Origin: an uncultured bacterium
GTDB lineage: Bacteria; Bacillota; Clostridia; Lachnospirales; Lachnospiraceae
Direction: 5' to 3'
Length of the DNA: 64,000 nt
Assembly (NCBI GenBank): GCA_947647735.1
Contig: CANSLJ010000008.1
Coordinates: forward strand, 62,001 to 126,000
Shown here: piece after piece, positions 33,552-42,252 of the stretch
Position numbering within the stretch: position 1 is the first letter of the stretch
Layout of the letters: the number at the start of each line of letters is the position of its first letter
Made by a program: the position numbers and the translations under genes
The notes under the pieces: model-generated
The model's database searches: none
Seen by the model: the letters and a program-made list of their open reading frames with translations, nothing else
What the model was told of the DNA's origin: nothing

Positions 33552-34475
33552 TCAAATAGCCTGTTCCCGCAAAAACCCCAGAAACCGTTCCACTCCCCCG
33601 CCGATCCACTCTACTTTCTCCGGCCTTCCCCCCGGCAGTTTTGACACATCAAAGAAATCCCCGTCTTTCGTCAGTTCCGTTATCATAAAGCTGTCGCTCC
33701 CGAATATCCCTTCCTCGATCCCAGTGAATTCATCCCCCCAGAAAGCGCATTCCTCCGCTTTGATCCCCGTTTCTTTTTGAATCCTTTGAAAGATGGCATT
33801 CACATTATCGCTCTTGCTGCTGATCCCCGCTTCCAGATACTTCGCGTCGCAGGTGGGTTTGATCTCCAGATCAAATTTTTTTCCTGTCTCCCCCGCAATT
33901 TTTATCAGCTCTTTTAACCCGCCCGTGATCCCGTGCGCCGAAAGGCTTTCCTTCAGCATATCCAGTTCACTTTCCTGCATAAACAGATTGTCCCCCCGCA
34001 GCGCCTTCGGCATCAGGTCTATCTTACAGTAATTCGGTCTGCTGAATACGATATCCGTATCAAGATCATACCGGTTTTTCAGTTCCATATGAATCTCAAA
34101 ACAGATCCGATGAATTTTTTCAAGGCATTTTGCATCCGGCATCAGCTCGTGAAATATACAGGGCTTTCCCTTCCGAAAAGCATAATCGTACGCCCCCCTG
34201 CCAAGCCCCAGGTACAGGTTATCCAGTTCTTCCTCCGTAAAATAGCTCTCTATCCTGCCTCCCGCTATATTCTCTATCGTTGTTCCGCTGACGATCACCA
34301 GTTTGACACCCTTCTTCAAAAGCGGTTTCATCGCGGATACCGCTTCCTCCACAGGTGCTTTCCGGGACAGAACCGCCGTCCCGTCCCAGTCAAAGAATAT
34401 AGCCTTGTATTTCTGATATCTTTTCTCCAATTCCGTTTCCTCCCCCGACGTCTTATCCGTCACTGCCCGTTTCAT
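33552..34475 (-). CDS. HAD-superfamily hydrolase of the sugar operon
   Basis: About 307 residues from ATG 34475, which overlaps the GH65 stop as ATGA. Motif I is FFDWDGTAV, motif II LVIVSGTT, with a lysine-bearing region around IKPTCDAKYLEAGISSK and motif III/IV WGDEFTGIEEG. The long cap suggests a Cof/phosphatase-type HAD rather than the small beta-phosphoglucomutase usually paired with GH65 enzymes. It may dephosphorylate or isomerise the sugar phosphate released by the phosphorylase, which is inference. Confidence 0.8.
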   Translation of the reverse strand: MKRAVTDKTSGEETELEKRYQKYKAIFFDWDGTAVLSRKAPVEEAVSAMKPLLKKGVKLVIVSGTTIENIAGGRIESYFTEEELDNLYLGLGRGAYDYAFRKGKPCIFHELMPDAKCLEKIHRICFEIHMELKNRYDLDTDIVFSRPNYCKIDLMPKALRGDNLFMQESELDMLKESLSAHGITGGLKELIKIAGETGKKFDLEIKPTCDAKYLEAGISSKSDNVNAIFQRIQKETGIKAEECAFWGDEFTGIEEGIFGSDSFMITELTKDGDFFDVSKLPGGRPEKVEWIGGGVERFLGFLREQAI

Positions 34476-36919
34476 TCCTTTCTTCCGTGAATCTCCCGCA
34501 TTTTTTCGATCCACTCCTCACCGCATTCTTTCAGTTCCACCGTCTCCCCGTCCATCAAAAAGCGGATGCCGTCCCCGCTGACCAAAGAAAACTTCACTTC
34601 CCCCTCTGTCACCGACACTTCCAGCACGCTCCCCTGATACCGCACTTTAAAAGAATAGCTTTCCCACGCTTTAGGCAGACAGGGATGGAACTTCAGGCTC
34701 CTCCTCTGACACCGCATCCCTCCGAATCCGTTCACGATCATCTGCCATGTCCCCGCCATATTTGCCGCATGGATACCAGCATAAAAATTATTGTGATGGT
34801 CATCCAGATCCATCCGCGCCGACTGCATAAAGTATGCATAGGCATCCTCCACATATCCGATGCCGCATGCCACGATCCCGAAAATACAGGTGGAAAGGGA
34901 GGAGTGATGCAATGTCACTTCCTGATAAAAATCATAATTTCTTCTTATCTCTTCCTCCGTAAAAAGATCACTGTGCAGATACATTCCCAGAATCGCATCC
35001 GCCTGCTTGGACATCCGGTGCCTCATGATGAACAGCGGATGATAATTTTCATAGAGCCATGCCCGCTTCTCCTTCGGTATCCTTTCCTCATCCCAGAACT
35101 TTCTCATCATAAAACCGTCATCCATAGGATAGATCCTTCTCTCCTCATCATAAGGAAAATACATTTTTTCTATGATCTTATCCCAAAGCGCAAGCTCCGC
35201 CTCCTGAAAGCCCAGCTTTTTCTTCAATGCCTCATACGCAGCCGGTTCCTCCTCCATCAGCCACCGCACAGCCCCCGCCGCATCCTTCAGGTGTTCCCTT
35301 GCCATCAGATTGGTATAAAAATTATTGTCCACCAGAACATTATACTCATCCGGTCCTGTCACGCAGCAGATACAGTACCTGCCGCCCTTACATTCCGCAA
35401 AGCTTCCCACATCCGCCCAGATACGCGCCGTCTCGATCAGCAGTTCCGCCCCCTTTTCTCTCAGGTACTCCTTATCTCCCGTCACCTGTAAATACAAAGA
35501 CAGGGCATATGCGATATCTGCATTGATATGATACTGCGCCGTACCCAGCGGATAATAAGTGGAGGCTTCCTCCCCGTTGATGGTCCGCCAGGGAAACAGC
35601 GCACCCTTATCATGCCCCAATACTCTTGCCCGATCTCTCGCCTGGTCCAGTGTCTCATACCGAAAATCCAAGAGCCTTCTTGCTGTTTCCGGCGCCGTAT
35701 AGATAAATACCGGCAGCACATACATCTCCGTATCCCAGAAATAATGTCCCTCATAACCTTCCCCGGACAATCCTTTTGCGCCCATCCCGTGTCTGCCGCC
35801 CCCTGCCGCCGACTGGAAAATATGGAACAGATTAAAATGCAGCCCCTGCACCAGTGCCTCGCATCCTTCTCCCTCTATCCGGATATCCGCCGTCTCCCAG
35901 AACTTCTCCATGTGAACTTTCTGGTATCTTTTCAGTTCCTCATAACCTGTCTCTGTCTCTCTTTCTCCCTGTCTTTCACCCCTTATTGTCCCCACTTCTT
36001 TCGCTTCATCCACATCGGTGCTCTCTGCTCTCCTGAGCTCTTTCCTCACAAAGCCTTCAAGCCCCTCCTTCTCCATATCCAGCGAAGTCGCATAGCAGAT
36101 CATCTTTTCCAGCACAACAGGCACGCCTTCTTCCGCCGCCACTTCAAGAGAGCACAACGCCTCCAGCTCCCGCACCTCCCCCTGTACGATCACCTTTGCC
36201 GCCTCCCCGGCAATGATCCTGTGGCTGCTCCCGCACCCCACGGTCAGTCCGCTGTTCTGCGTCGTCCCCTCATAATAAAGCAGACTCCCCTCCTGCCGGA
36301 TCTTATCCGCCTCCAGCTTCCGTCCAAAGGGCCCATAGTCCACGATCGGATTGGTCTTCCTCGTATGATTCTCCACATCCCCCTGCAGCTTCGACACAAA
36401 ACAGATCTTTCCGGAAAAATTCAGCGGCACCGCCTCATACCGGATTGCCATAATATGCTCCATCTCAAAGGACACGAGCCTTTCGATCCGTATCCGCACG
36501 GACTTCCCGCCGGGAGAAGTCCACACAAGGCGCCTCTCCAGAACCCCCTCCTTCATATGCAGCACCCTCGCATACTCTGTCACCGTCCCCCGCTCCATAT
36601 GGAACTCCTCCCCGTCCACATACAGCTTCGTCTCCTTCAGGTTCGGCAGATTCAAAAGCGACTGGCTCTGCAGAGGCGAACCAAAATTCGCCTCCCCGTA
36701 ACGGATCTTCTCCCTCTCATAAAACCCGTTCACAAAATTCCCTTCCAGCCCCGTATCAATATCAAAATCATACGCCTCCTCAAATGTTCCCCGCGTACCG
36801 ATATACCCGTTCGACAAAGAAAACGTAGTCTCATTCCTGTAATTCGTACTTCTATCAAACCGCTCTTCCGTCACCTTCCACTCTTCTATCGGATAAACAG
36901 GTGCTTTTCTCACCGCCAT
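34472..36919 (-). CDS. Glycoside hydrolase family 65 disaccharide phosphorylase
   Basis: 815 residues, the usual length for maltose/kojibiose/nigerose/trehalose phosphorylases. The N-terminal beta-sandwich begins with NYRNETTFSLSNGYIGTRGT. The catalytic barrel holds GHYFWDTEMY, STYYPLGTAQYHINADI and the general-acid glutamate in VTGPDEYNV. The phosphate-binding stretch LHHSSLS follows. It splits an alpha-glucoside with phosphate to beta-glucose 1-phosphate; which linkage is not clear. There is no signal peptide, so it acts on imported sugar. It lies 10 bases after the permease gene. Confidence 0.92.
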   Translation of the reverse strand: MAVRKAPVYPIEEWKVTEERFDRSTNYRNETTFSLSNGYIGTRGTFEEAYDFDIDTGLEGNFVNGFYEREKIRYGEANFGSPLQSQSLLNLPNLKETKLYVDGEEFHMERGTVTEYARVLHMKEGVLERRLVWTSPGGKSVRIRIERLVSFEMEHIMAIRYEAVPLNFSGKICFVSKLQGDVENHTRKTNPIVDYGPFGRKLEADKIRQEGSLLYYEGTTQNSGLTVGCGSSHRIIAGEAAKVIVQGEVRELEALCSLEVAAEEGVPVVLEKMICYATSLDMEKEGLEGFVRKELRRAESTDVDEAKEVGTIRGERQGERETETGYEELKRYQKVHMEKFWETADIRIEGEGCEALVQGLHFNLFHIFQSAAGGGRHGMGAKGLSGEGYEGHYFWDTEMYVLPVFIYTAPETARRLLDFRYETLDQARDRARVLGHDKGALFPWRTINGEEASTYYPLGTAQYHINADIAYALSLYLQVTGDKEYLREKGAELLIETARIWADVGSFAECKGGRYCICCVTGPDEYNVLVDNNFYTNLMAREHLKDAAGAVRWLMEEEPAAYEALKKKLGFQEAELALWDKIIEKMYFPYDEERRIYPMDDGFMMRKFWDEERIPKEKRAWLYENYHPLFIMRHRMSKQADAILGMYLHSDLFTEEEIRRNYDFYQEVTLHHSSLSTCIFGIVACGIGYVEDAYAYFMQSARMDLDDHHNNFYAGIHAANMAGTWQMIVNGFGGMRCQRRSLKFHPCLPKAWESYSFKVRYQGSVLEVSVTEGEVKFSLVSGDGIRFLMDGETVELKECGEEWIEKMREIHGRKE

Positions 36920-36929
36920 TTTTCTCCTC

Positions 36930-37772
36930 CTACCCTTTCACAGCCCCCGCCGTCAAACTCTCCACCACCTGCTTCTGCAGAACAATAAACAAAATGATCG
37001 TCGGCAGTACCGTCATGACAACCGCCGCAAACAGAGCGGAATAATTATTGGCAAAGGTTCCCATATAGTAATTCAGCGCGATCGGCACTGTCCTCGCCGA
37101 ATCCCCGCTGGTCAGCATCAGCGCAAAATAAAACTCATTCCATGTATTGATAAACTGCAGAAGCGCTATGGTCACAAGCCCCGGCTTTGCCAGCGGAAGT
37201 ATGATATAGCCGAACGTCTGTAAAAAAGAAGCCCCGTCTATATAGGCGGATTCCTCCAGCGCTGTGGATATCGTCTTGTAATAGCTGACCATCACAAAAA
37301 AGGACATCGGGATCCCCATCGCCGAATAAACGATGATCAGCCCCAGCTTCGTATCAAAAATATGAAGTTTTTGAAAGATCGCAAAAAGTGGCTGGGATAT
37401 CGCCTGTGCCGGCAGCATCAACGATGCCGATATCAAAAGCACGATGAGCGTTTTCAGCTTAAAACGAAACCTTGAGATGATATAGGCACACATCGCCACA
37501 AGCGCCACCGTAACCAGAACGCTGAGTCCTACGATGATCACACTGTTACAAAAATATCTGGCGATCGGTGCATACTGGAACGCCGCCCTGTAATTGTCCA
37601 GCCTGAAAGAAGACGGAAAGGAAAGCGCGGAAGAATTGATCTCCGCATAGGTTTTAAAGGAACTGATCCCCGCCCACAAAATGGGCGCCACTGCGATCAG
37701 TGTAAAAAACAACATAAAAATATACTTTGCTGTTTTTGCGGCATAAATGATTCCCTGTGGTGTCTTTTTCAT
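36930..37772 (-). CDS. Carbohydrate ABC transporter permease (MalG-type)
   Basis: 280 residues, six transmembrane helices, and the EAA loop ALEESAYIDGASFLQTFGYIILPLAKPGL that docks the ATPase. GGAGG lies 11 bases before ATG 37772, and the gene abuts the stop of the MalF-type gene. No ATPase is in this operon, so a shared MsmX-like ATPase elsewhere is expected, as is usual for Lachnospiraceae sugar importers. Confidence 0.93.
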   Translation of the reverse strand: MKKTPQGIIYAAKTAKYIFMLFFTLIAVAPILWAGISSFKTYAEINSSALSFPSSFRLDNYRAAFQYAPIARYFCNSVIIVGLSVLVTVALVAMCAYIISRFRFKLKTLIVLLISASLMLPAQAISQPLFAIFQKLHIFDTKLGLIIVYSAMGIPMSFFVMVSYYKTISTALEESAYIDGASFLQTFGYIILPLAKPGLVTIALLQFINTWNEFYFALMLTSGDSARTVPIALNYYMGTFANNYSALFAAVVMTVLPTIILFIVLQKQVVESLTAGAVKG

Positions 37773-38660
37773 CTATCTTCCATCCTCCTCTCCTGCTCTT
37801 GTCATAAACAGACGCTGTATCAACAGTACCAGTGTTATCCCGATCACGATCTGCACCACGCCCACCGCATTGGCTTTTCCGTAATTGTTTTCCAGTGTTG
37901 CCGCCTTATACAGATAGATCGGCAGATTTAACGTACTGCTCCCGGGACCGCCCTTCGTCGTCATATAGATAATGTCAAACTGGGAGACCATCGCCACGGA
38001 AGCCAGCGTGACACAGGTGCCGAAGATATTTTTCATCAGCGGCAATGTGATATACCTGTCAACCTGCCACGGCTTTGCGCCGTCCACCCGGGCGGCTTCA
38101 TAGATCTCCTTGTCGATCGCCCCCATCTCCGCCAGAAAGATGATCGTATTAAAACCGGAATATAAGATCCATGTCAATGTCACGGTCCAGAACGCATATC
38201 TGGAATTTCCGAACAGATTCGGCACCCGGCTCATATCGAGCCCCAGCTTTTCCCACAGCGGTTTTATCACACCAAAGCTGGGATTTAAAAGCAGCGTAAA
38301 CATCACGCCTGTCGCCGCCGTAGGGATGATGTTCGGTATCATATAAGCCGTACGCACGACCTGCCAGCCCTTCGGCTTTCTTCTCAGCACCAGCGCCATC
38401 GCAAGCCCCAGCGTCACATGAAAAGTGGACTGCAGCAGTACCCACACCAGCGTATTTTTAATGGATATCCGAAAACTCTCATCCGCGAAGATCGTCATAA
38501 AGTTTTTCAATCCTGTAAACTCCGGCGATGAAAACGTTGTGTAATTGCACAGGGACGTATAAAACACGGTCACAATGGGCGCCGCATAGACCAGCGCAAA
38601 CAGCAGCATACAGGGCATGGTAAACAACGTGATCCACAACCCCTTGTTTTTTATCTTCAT
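37773..38660 (-). CDS. Carbohydrate ABC transporter permease (MalF-type)
   Basis: 295 residues, six helices, EAA loop IDKEIYEAARVDGAKPWQVDRYITLPLM. AGGAGG lies six bases before ATG 38660. It forms the membrane channel with the MalG-type protein encoded next and receives sugar from the lipoprotein encoded upstream. Confidence 0.93.
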   Translation of the reverse strand: MKIKNKGLWITLFTMPCMLLFALVYAAPIVTVFYTSLCNYTTFSSPEFTGLKNFMTIFADESFRISIKNTLVWVLLQSTFHVTLGLAMALVLRRKPKGWQVVRTAYMIPNIIPTAATGVMFTLLLNPSFGVIKPLWEKLGLDMSRVPNLFGNSRYAFWTVTLTWILYSGFNTIIFLAEMGAIDKEIYEAARVDGAKPWQVDRYITLPLMKNIFGTCVTLASVAMVSQFDIIYMTTKGGPGSSTLNLPIYLYKAATLENNYGKANAVGVVQIVIGITLVLLIQRLFMTRAGEEDGR

Positions 38661-38714
38661 GGCATGCCTCCTTTTAAAAAAGGGACCGCATAAGCAGTCC
38701 CTGCCGTTTCCTTA

Positions 38715-40097
38715 TCACTCCTGATTCTTCTTCGCCGATTCAGACAGTTTTTCACAGAACTCCCCGGGCGTGATATTGCCGTAAGCGAGCTCAGGCAGTT
38801 CTGTCGAAAAGGTATCTATCGTATTCTGATACCAGTAAGCCTGATTCTGCCCGTATGTAACCTCCGCCTGATTCTGGATCTCCAGAACCTGTGCCATCAG
38901 CGGATCGCTCTGCGTCAGCTCAGAGGGAATCTCCAGATCGTTGGATACCGGCTGCAGGCCTGTCATCTCCAGTGCCTTGATCTGATTTTCCGGTTTCGTC
39001 TCAAACTTCAGGAAGGCAACTGCGGCCCTGATCTTCTCCTCCTCGGAAGCTCCCACCATATCGCCCGGTGTGGGAACCATCTCCATACCCTTACCCGGCA
39101 TCAGCATAATACCTACTTTGTCATAAAATCCCTCCGGTGCTTTCTCCGTCTCCGAAAAATCCGGGATCATCCAGGGACCATTGGGGAACATCGCCACTTC
39201 CCCGTTGAAGAAATGGGTTGCCATGGGATCGTATTTTCCGCCCACTGCATCCGCTGTTGTGTATTCCTGGAACATTCTCTGGATCGTCTCTGCAGCCGCT
39301 TCCACTTCCGGCGTGTTAAAATCCGTCGGATACATGCTGTTCATCCATGTGTTTCCGGCTTCCCCGTCTGTTCCGATCAGTGCGCTCATCCACAGATTGG
39401 TGAGCCATCCCGAATCCGCCGTATCCATTCCCACCGGGATAATGCCCGCCGCTTTCAGCTTATCACAGGCTTCAAAAAACTCTTCCCATGTGGCATAGGA
39501 AACCTCCGGGGCTTCAATGCCTGCCTGCGCAAACAATTCCTTATTGTAATAGATGTAGGAAATCTCTTTGGAAACGGGAACACCATATATCTTGCCGTCC
39601 ACCGTATTAAACTCCAGAGATGTCTCATCAAACAGGGCTTTCCATTCAGGATCTTCCTCAAAATACGGTGTCAGATCCGCAACCTTTCCTGATCTCGCCG
39701 CCAGCTCCGTGATATTGTTACCGCCGTTAAACACGATATCGGGAAGGTCCCCGCTGGAGATCAGAAGCTTGATCTTCTGGTTGAAAGCGTCTGTCGTCGG
39801 TATCTCCTCAAAATGAAACTCTACATTTTTGCCTTCCTCGGTCTGCTGAAAAGCCTCAAACAGGTAGGTATAATATTCCGCCGCATAGTCAGTTCCCACA
39901 TGATAGTTGATCACATCCAGCACGATCTTATCCCCGGAAGAGTCCTCCGCCTCCTGCCCTGTGCTCTCACCGGCTGCCACACTCTCACTTCCTGTCTCTG
40001 TCCCGCTCCCCGCGCTGTTTCCACAGGCAGTCAGCGACAGCACCATCACGCCGGTCAATACCGCACTGAAAAACCTGCTTACTGTTTTCTTCTTCAT
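38715..40097 (-). CDS. Extracellular sugar-binding lipoprotein
   Basis: 460 residues. A lipoprotein signal peptide (KKKTVSRFF..., lipobox LTAC with Cys25) leads into a Ser/Gly/Glu-rich linker and then a family 1 solute-binding domain. The latter includes PDIVFNGGNNITELA, ISYIYYNKELFAQAGIEAPE and NGPWMIPDF stretches. It captures the oligosaccharide for the importer. GGAGGAG precedes ATG 40097, and the promoter lies at 40172-40144. Divergently placed YesM/YesN proteins probably control it. Confidence 0.92.
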   Translation of the reverse strand: MKKKTVSRFFSAVLTGVMVLSLTACGNSAGSGTETGSESVAAGESTGQEAEDSSGDKIVLDVINYHVGTDYAAEYYTYLFEAFQQTEEGKNVEFHFEEIPTTDAFNQKIKLLISSGDLPDIVFNGGNNITELAARSGKVADLTPYFEEDPEWKALFDETSLEFNTVDGKIYGVPVSKEISYIYYNKELFAQAGIEAPEVSYATWEEFFEACDKLKAAGIIPVGMDTADSGWLTNLWMSALIGTDGEAGNTWMNSMYPTDFNTPEVEAAAETIQRMFQEYTTADAVGGKYDPMATHFFNGEVAMFPNGPWMIPDFSETEKAPEGFYDKVGIMLMPGKGMEMVPTPGDMVGASEEEKIRAAVAFLKFETKPENQIKALEMTGLQPVSNDLEIPSELTQSDPLMAQVLEIQNQAEVTYGQNQAYWYQNTIDTFSTELPELAYGNITPGEFCEKLSESAKKNQE

Positions 40098-40143
40098 TCT
40101 TCTCCTCCTTATTGTGAAACGAAAACTTTTTGGTTGTAAGAAA

Positions 40144-40172
40144 ATTGTATCTCAGACCGCCTCTGCTTTGAA
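40144..40172 (-). promoter_or_regulatory. Candidate promoter of the sugar importer operon
   Basis: On the minus strand TTCAAA (40172-40167), 17 bases, TACAAT (40149-40144). The poor -35 fits an activator-dependent promoter. Confidence 0.45.
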
Positions 40173-40307
40173 TAAAATGTGTTGCGCTCATATTGTGCTA
40201 TTTCGCTCTGATCATTGCCTTTTCTACGCTGCCTTCGCCTTCCCGGACCATAATCTTTCACTCTCATGCTCTCTTCTTTAAAAATTTTGCGGATTCTCCA
40301 AACCACA

Positions 40308-40336
40308 TTGAACCCCCAAAATAAATGTGAGATAAT
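40308..40336 (+). promoter_or_regulatory. Candidate promoter of the YesM/YesN genes
   Basis: TTGAAC (40308-40313), 17 bases, GATAAT (40331-40336), about 80 bases before the start codon. Confidence 0.5.
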
Positions 40337-40416
40337 GTCCGCAAAGGGCGGGATTTTTCAGGTCTCTGCCCGGACTCACCACCGTACACCCATCCCCCCA
40401 CCAAGGAGACCACCCC

Positions 40417-42198
40417 ATGCCACAAAAAAATACACACAAGATCATATCACTCCGTACCTTCATGACCATCGCCATCTGTCTGATCGTCACTGTCATCCTG
40501 CTGTTTTCCGGTCTCTTCTATTATAACAAAACCGCCGGCATCCTGATGGAAAACTATGAACGTTCCTTTACTTCCCAGCTCACCCAGGTGAACCAGAAGA
40601 TCTCCGACCAGATCGCCGCCGTCGATTCCGTTGCGCCGCTGTTCTTATCCGATACGCGCCTCCTCGATATACTGGAATCCCCTGATTCCTCCCATGTTAC
40701 CGCAGAGCAGAAACTCGCCATCGAACGCCAGATGTCCTCCATGTACTACAGGACATCCATCGCCAGCCACAATTTCACAGATTCCATTTTTATCATCAGC
40801 AAGGACAGCTCCCTGTTCCACATCTATACCTCCGGCTCTTTTGCGCCCTATGAGGAACAGAATGCCGCCCTTATGGACAGCCTTGATCGATCCCGGACAC
40901 ATCTTATGTGCCGCGTACTGCCTTCGGATGAACACAGCATCTACTTTATCCGAAACCTTTTTAACAGCAATACCGGAAACTATATGGGAACTTTTTTTAT
41001 CAAACTCAACCGGGAAAAATGGATGCAGTATTGCGTGGAGGGCCTTGATCCCTCCTGGTTTATCTGCCTGTACAATCAGGAAATGACATTGGTTTCCAAT
41101 GATGCCATGAATGCACAGGGAGCCGAACTGGCAGAGCATTTCACCGCCGAACCTTCTTCCTCCGTCCTGTTTCGTGAAGTGATGCTGGGAGGAGAAAGTT
41201 ATTTTGCAGCTTCCGAACAGCTCCCCGGCCCGGGGCTTACCTCAGCGGTAGTTGCCCCGAAAAACCTGCTGTTAAGGGACTTGAACAATACCCTGAAAAC
41301 CTACCTGCTCTTTCTTGTCCTTACTGTTTTTATCGCCCTTGCCGCGGCGATCATCATCAGTCAGATGATCACCTCCCCCGTAAAGCGGATGATCTATCAC
41401 ATCAACCGGATCTCAGATGGCACAAGCCTTGCGCTGCCTCCCATGAAGATGTATCATGAATTTGAAGTCTGGGCAGATTCCTTTAACCGGATGCTGCGGC
41501 AGCTCGATACTTATTACACGGATAATTTCCAGAAACAGCTCCTTTTAAAAAATGCGGAGATCCGGGCTCTTCAGTCCCAGATAAACCCCCATTTTCTTTT
41601 CAATGTGCTCAACACGATTGCATGGAAAGCTCAGATCATCAACAACGAGGAGATCTATCAGATGGTCATCTCGCTCGGAGAATTGTTGAAAGCGAATACC
41701 CTGTCAAAGGAAACCGACTTTATCGAATTGGAAAAAGAAATGGAATATGTGAAATTCTATATCTATCTGCAGCAGCGCCGCTTTGAGGACCGGATCGACT
41801 GCGTGATTCGTATTCCGGAAGAGTTGATGGACTGTAAAGTGCCCTGTTTCTGCATCCAGCCGCTGGTGGAAAACGCCATTGTCCATGGACTGGAGCCCAA
41901 AAAGGGAAAAGGAAAACTGATCATACAGATCGTTCCCACTGATTCCCAAACGCCGGAAATGGAGATCGCCATCATTGATAACGGTGTCGGATTTGCCGAA
42001 ATCCCGGACATCCGCAGTATCTCCTCCTCCGCAGACGATTCGCATACCCATATCGGACTGAAAAATCTGGACAAGCGGCTTGAATTATTGTTCGGGGAAG
42101 GCGCACGGCTCAAAATAGAGAGTATACCCGATCTGTGCACCACAATCTCTTTCCGGCTCCCTATCTCCCCCGCACCCGGCATTATTTCTCAAAAGTAA
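40417..42198 (+). CDS. YesM-type sensor histidine kinase
   Basis: 593 residues. Transmembrane helices at about 13-35 and 290-312 flank a large extracellular sensor of the dCache kind. HAMP follows, then the LytS/YesM-type kinase motif LQSQINPHFLFNVLNTIAW and an ATPase domain with PLVENAIVHGLEP and DNGVGF. Such kinases sense extracellular sugar or a loaded binding protein. AAGGAG precedes ATG 40417. It is 54 bases upstream of its response regulator. Confidence 0.93.
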   Translation: MPQKNTHKIISLRTFMTIAICLIVTVILLFSGLFYYNKTAGILMENYERSFTSQLTQVNQKISDQIAAVDSVAPLFLSDTRLLDILESPDSSHVTAEQKLAIERQMSSMYYRTSIASHNFTDSIFIISKDSSLFHIYTSGSFAPYEEQNAALMDSLDRSRTHLMCRVLPSDEHSIYFIRNLFNSNTGNYMGTFFIKLNREKWMQYCVEGLDPSWFICLYNQEMTLVSNDAMNAQGAELAEHFTAEPSSSVLFREVMLGGESYFAASEQLPGPGLTSAVVAPKNLLLRDLNNTLKTYLLFLVLTVFIALAAAIIISQMITSPVKRMIYHINRISDGTSLALPPMKMYHEFEVWADSFNRMLRQLDTYYTDNFQKQLLLKNAEIRALQSQINPHFLFNVLNTIAWKAQIINNEEIYQMVISLGELLKANTLSKETDFIELEKEMEYVKFYIYLQQRRFEDRIDCVIRIPEELMDCKVPCFCIQPLVENAIVHGLEPKKGKGKLIIQIVPTDSQTPEMEIAIIDNGVGFAEIPDIRSISSSADDSHTHIGLKNLDKRLELLFGEGARLKIESIPDLCTTISFRLPISPAPGIISQK

Positions 42199-42252
42199 AA
42201 CAGCAGACCACTGTTAACCTTTTTATATTATATAAACTGACAGGAGAAAATC

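Larger units (their letters stand above)
40098..40416. other. 319-base divergent intergenic region
   Basis: It separates the importer operon from the regulator genes. It holds the two candidate promoters (40172-40144 leftward, 40308-40336 rightward). No gene or strong repeat is seen in the rest; a YesN-type site is expected but was not identified. Confidence 0.5.

Noticed and set aside
35528-36988. 486-codon open frame on the plus strand
   Set aside because: It lies wholly antisense to the GH65 gene, whose motifs are clear; its His/Pro/Arg-rich composition is typical of a shadow frame.
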